Shown: positions 61,251 through 64,000 of the stretch, in pieces
Numbering within the stretch: position 1 is the first letter of the stretch
Layout of the letters: each line of letters opens with the position of its first letter
Assembly (NCBI GenBank): GCA_016987375.1
Contig: PJRA01000508.1
Coordinates: 1,975,261-2,039,260 of the forward strand
Direction of reading: 5' to 3'
Source of the DNA: Brachionus koreanus
Taxonomy: Eukaryota; Rotifera; Eurotatoria; Ploima; Brachionidae
DNA length: 64,000 nt
The notes under the pieces: model-generated
The model's database searches: none
What the model was told of the DNA's origin: nothing
What the model saw: the letters and a program-made list of their open reading frames with translations, nothing else
Position numbers and translations under genes: made by a program

Positions 61251-62507
61251 GGTAAACACAATGAAATCAAAGAATTTCAATTAATTTTTAATTAAAATCT
61301 CAGCTAAGATTTTTTTATTATTTTGCTTTAAAATTAAAGATAACTTAAAAAAAGATCAATTGTAATTTATAAGAATTGTTTAAGAATAGCTGATTGAACC
61401 ATATGCTTTTAAAAAAGCGAGTATGATCAGATTTGGACTTAATCAAATTAGTTGCGATTTGTTGAATTTTTGAAAAATGGAATTCGAAATCTAAAATTGT
61501 AACTTTATCAGGTAATTATATCAGAAATGATAATTGAGTTGTAAGTATTCGATTCACGAGCTCTAGCTGTTCACTTAGAAATAATTGCAAATTCATTTTA
61601 CCAGCTAGATTGATTTGTGATTTTGCAAGATTGTTTGCCAAGATAAAAATTTTTAAATTAAATTGAGCATAAATAAGTTTTTAGCATAGTTTAATTGATT
61701 AAAAATTTAGATATTCTATTTCGATTTGTTTTTACTGTATTTAACATTGAAATTAATAAGGCAGAAGCTAATTTAAAGTGATTTATTATCTATTTGACTT
61801 CTTGCTGCGATACTAGAATTTTGTTTATTTAGAATGTTATTTAATATCTAAAAAAATGTTAAATTGACTTCTATAGTTTCTTGAATCTCTCTCTGTATAA
61901 TGCCATTTTTGATTTTATAATAAGCTAAAATTTTGAAGTGTTTGAAAGTGTAGTTTTTTTAAAAAATTTAATATTTTTGCCGGAATCATAAATTTTTTTG
62001 ATATCTAAATGTCAGAAAAAATATTCTTTTTTTTTTTGTTTAAGTATCGCTTTTAGAACTTTAACATCTTTAAAGCTATCATATAAACTATTTATGAAAA
62101 ATGGGGAAAATTAAGAAAAATTATCTTAAATTTCTAATTTTGTTTTCTTTATCAAAGAAAAAATAAAATTTTAAATTTTTAGAAAAAAATTAATTTTTTA
62201 AATTGTATTTTTCTTTGATCCAAATTTTACAATTAACATTTAGAAAATTTTTTTGATAATTTGCTCAAGTAATTTCGTTTTATTTGCTCCAAAATGGTAA
62301 GAATCATTGACTACTCAAGTTCCTTGTGGCCAATTTTCCATCAAGACTTTTTAATTTTTCTTCTAATTTTTAAGACTATTGTAAAGAACAATATCGAACT
62401 GAAAATTTAACTTTAAAATTTCACATTTTTTAAAAATTAATAAAATATTTAAATACTATCAGGCTAGTCATAATGTTTTGCAAAATTTTCCAAACTAGAT
62501 TAAAATA
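61251..62507. other. Intergenic, upstream of the bHLH gene
   Basis: AT-rich; probably holds the bHLH promoter. Nothing specific recognised. Confidence 0.35.
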
Positions 62508-62694
62508 TGAACAGATATTGGCACAAAGCCGAAATTTCACACAATTATTTAAAATATTCTTTTTGTATATTTTTTTGTGTAAGATTCTGGAACCCTACAT
62601 GCAAGTGTCGCTCTAGGTCCGGAAACACACCTGGAACCTTTTATTGTAATAATTGTGTGAAATTTCGTCTCTGTGCCAATATCTGTTCAAAATT
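62508..62694. mobile_element. MITE with about 42-bp terminal inverted repeats
   Basis: The left arm begins TGAACAGATATTGGCACAAA and the right arm is its inverted copy, ending TTTGTGCC-like CTGTGCCAATATCTGTTCA. They match at nearly every position over about 42 bp, out to CACACAATTATT. The interior is about 100 bp and richer in GC (TTCTGGAACC, AGGTCCGGAA). It has no coding capacity. No target duplication is obvious. Confidence 0.8.
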
Positions 62695-64000
62695 TTATAT
62701 TCTTTTGACAACAGCGCCTTAAAATAACCCATGTAGCCCAATATTCTATATGTTAACAAATATTGATAGTCTCTTTCTTATATTTAAGAAATCGAATTTG
62801 CAAGATTTTTGAAAGTTTTTTTTTCATTCAAAATTGATACTAACATATGGTTTTATTTTTAAAAGAGTTCCTCAATTTTCTTACCTAGTTACACTGACTA
62901 TTTTAAAAGTTTATCCATTGATAGAGCTTCTCAGACGAAATGACAAATCTTTTTCAATATTCAAGCGAAATTTAACAATCAACTCATCAATATATGACAC
63001 TGGAAAATCTTAGCAAAAAAATATTATCCATAGAAAGTTTTAGTCCGCAGGTAAATAAACCAGATTTTAGAAATAATCAAAAGAAGATTAACTAATACAA
63101 AACTCAATTTAATAAAAAAAAATAATTACAAAAAATTAATTTTTCTATTATTTACTCATTTTTCCAATTAAAATCAAATCATTTAAATCGATATTTTGTA
63201 TCTTTATTGAAATTAATATAATTTTTTTATTGAAATTAGAAAGAATTTTTATTTTCAAATTTTAAAATAAAATTTATTTGGATTTATTTTTGATTATATA
63301 CGAATATAATAAGTCTATTCTAGTTTTACTGTTTTTACTTAACTTATCATTTATTTTAAATATTTTAAAAAAATGAAATTTTGAAGTTAATTTTTCAGAT
63401 CCAAAATGTCCTTTGATTATTTATTGAAAAAAAATCCATTAAGCTTCCTAGACTTTTTATTTTAAAAGATTTTTTTACTTTAATAGAATCTCTTAGAATT
63501 TTTTTTTAATTGTTTTTCTGTTCGAGCATAAGCTCCTTCAGATAAAAAAGAATTATTTATTGTTTTTTAAGAAAAAGTTGCTTTTTTATATTTCCAAAAT
63601 TACATATATTAAAGAAAATTCAATTAATAAGTGTTAAAGATAAAAAATTGGTGTTTATTTTAAATTAGAATTCAATTTTTAATAAAAAGTGAAGTTTTAA
63701 TCAAATAAGGGTAAAAATCAAAATTAGTGTTTTTTATTTCATTTGGTGTTAATTAATTTTTTATGCATAATCTTAATAATTGGGGTAAAAATTAAAATTT
63801 GGGGGATTCTATTTAGGTTTTGTGGTATCTTTTTTAATCGAATCTCTCAGAATATTGGATTTGTTTTTATTTAATATGTTTAACCCTTTTGATTTCCAAT
63901 TTTTTTAACAAGTTGAACTAAATCACTTTTAATAACAAAAATCTGAGCAACATGTAAGTTTTATTTTACTTGAAAATAAGACTAATTTTGCGAAGACACC
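62695..64000. other. AT-rich sequence to window end
   Basis: No gene, RNA or repeat recognised. Confidence 0.4.

Noticed and set aside
62507..62722. 71-aa plus-strand frame with Cys residues
   Set aside because: It spans the MITE from arm to arm; its composition reflects the inverted repeat.
1..64000. CRISPR arrays, operons, bacterial promoters or riboswitches
   Set aside because: The window is clearly eukaryotic (spliced genes, pol III tRNA without CCA); no regularly spaced repeat array was seen.

Overview
The window is about 64 kb of very AT-rich animal DNA. Coding exons carry canonical GT..AG introns, many only about 45-60 bp long. The genes are standard metazoan ones, including a nuclear receptor, a secreted metalloproteinase, a two-pore K+ channel, ferritin with an iron-responsive element, centrosomal Cep72 and an axonemal protein. 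Small AT-rich introns, ciliary genes and many degenerate DNA-transposon relics suggest a small-genome ciliated invertebrate. A monogonont rotifer (Brachionus-like) is my best guess, but this is inference. Exon boundaries below were set by hand from GT/AG sites, reading frame and remembered family sequences; where summed exon phases close exactly, this is stated.

Layout. (1) 1-8 kb: a two-pore K+ channel (-) and the ribosome-quality-control factor NEMF (+) are interdigitated; each has exons inside the other's introns. NEMF's N-terminal exons must lie left of the window. (2) 9.8-13 kb: exportin-2/CSE1L (-), divergent from NOL6 (+, 13.5-18.7 kb). (3) 19.9-24.1 kb: SNRNP40 (-) and APC7 (-), the latter divergent from MINDY-3 deubiquitinase (+, 24.5-27.1 kb). 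(4) 27.2-30.5 kb: a nuclear receptor (-), convergent with MINDY-3. (5) 31.4-36 kb: repeat-rich, with a GC-rich hAT-like foldback element and transposon relics. (6) 36.1-36.7 kb: ferritin (-) with a canonical 5'-UTR IRE. (7) 39.5-42.9 kb: a membrane-anchored matrix metalloproteinase (-) with a very long Thr-rich linker. (8) 47.6-49.1 kb: a stomatin/podocin-like protein (+) that needs a 7-nt micro-exon. (9) 49.5-55.6 kb: an axonemal PGY-motif protein, tRNA-Pro(TGG), a small unrecognised four-exon gene and Cep72, all on the minus strand. (10) 55.6-64 kb: an assembly gap, transposon relics and a group-A bHLH transcription factor (-).

The genes do not form a pathway. Most are housekeeping (nuclear export, rRNA processing, splicing, cell cycle, RQC). 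The 49.5-55.6 kb block is enriched for cilium/centrosome functions. The most notable features are the interleaved K2P/NEMF locus, the stomatin micro-exon, the ferritin IRE and a repeat that covers the read-through end of the nuclear receptor's first exon.
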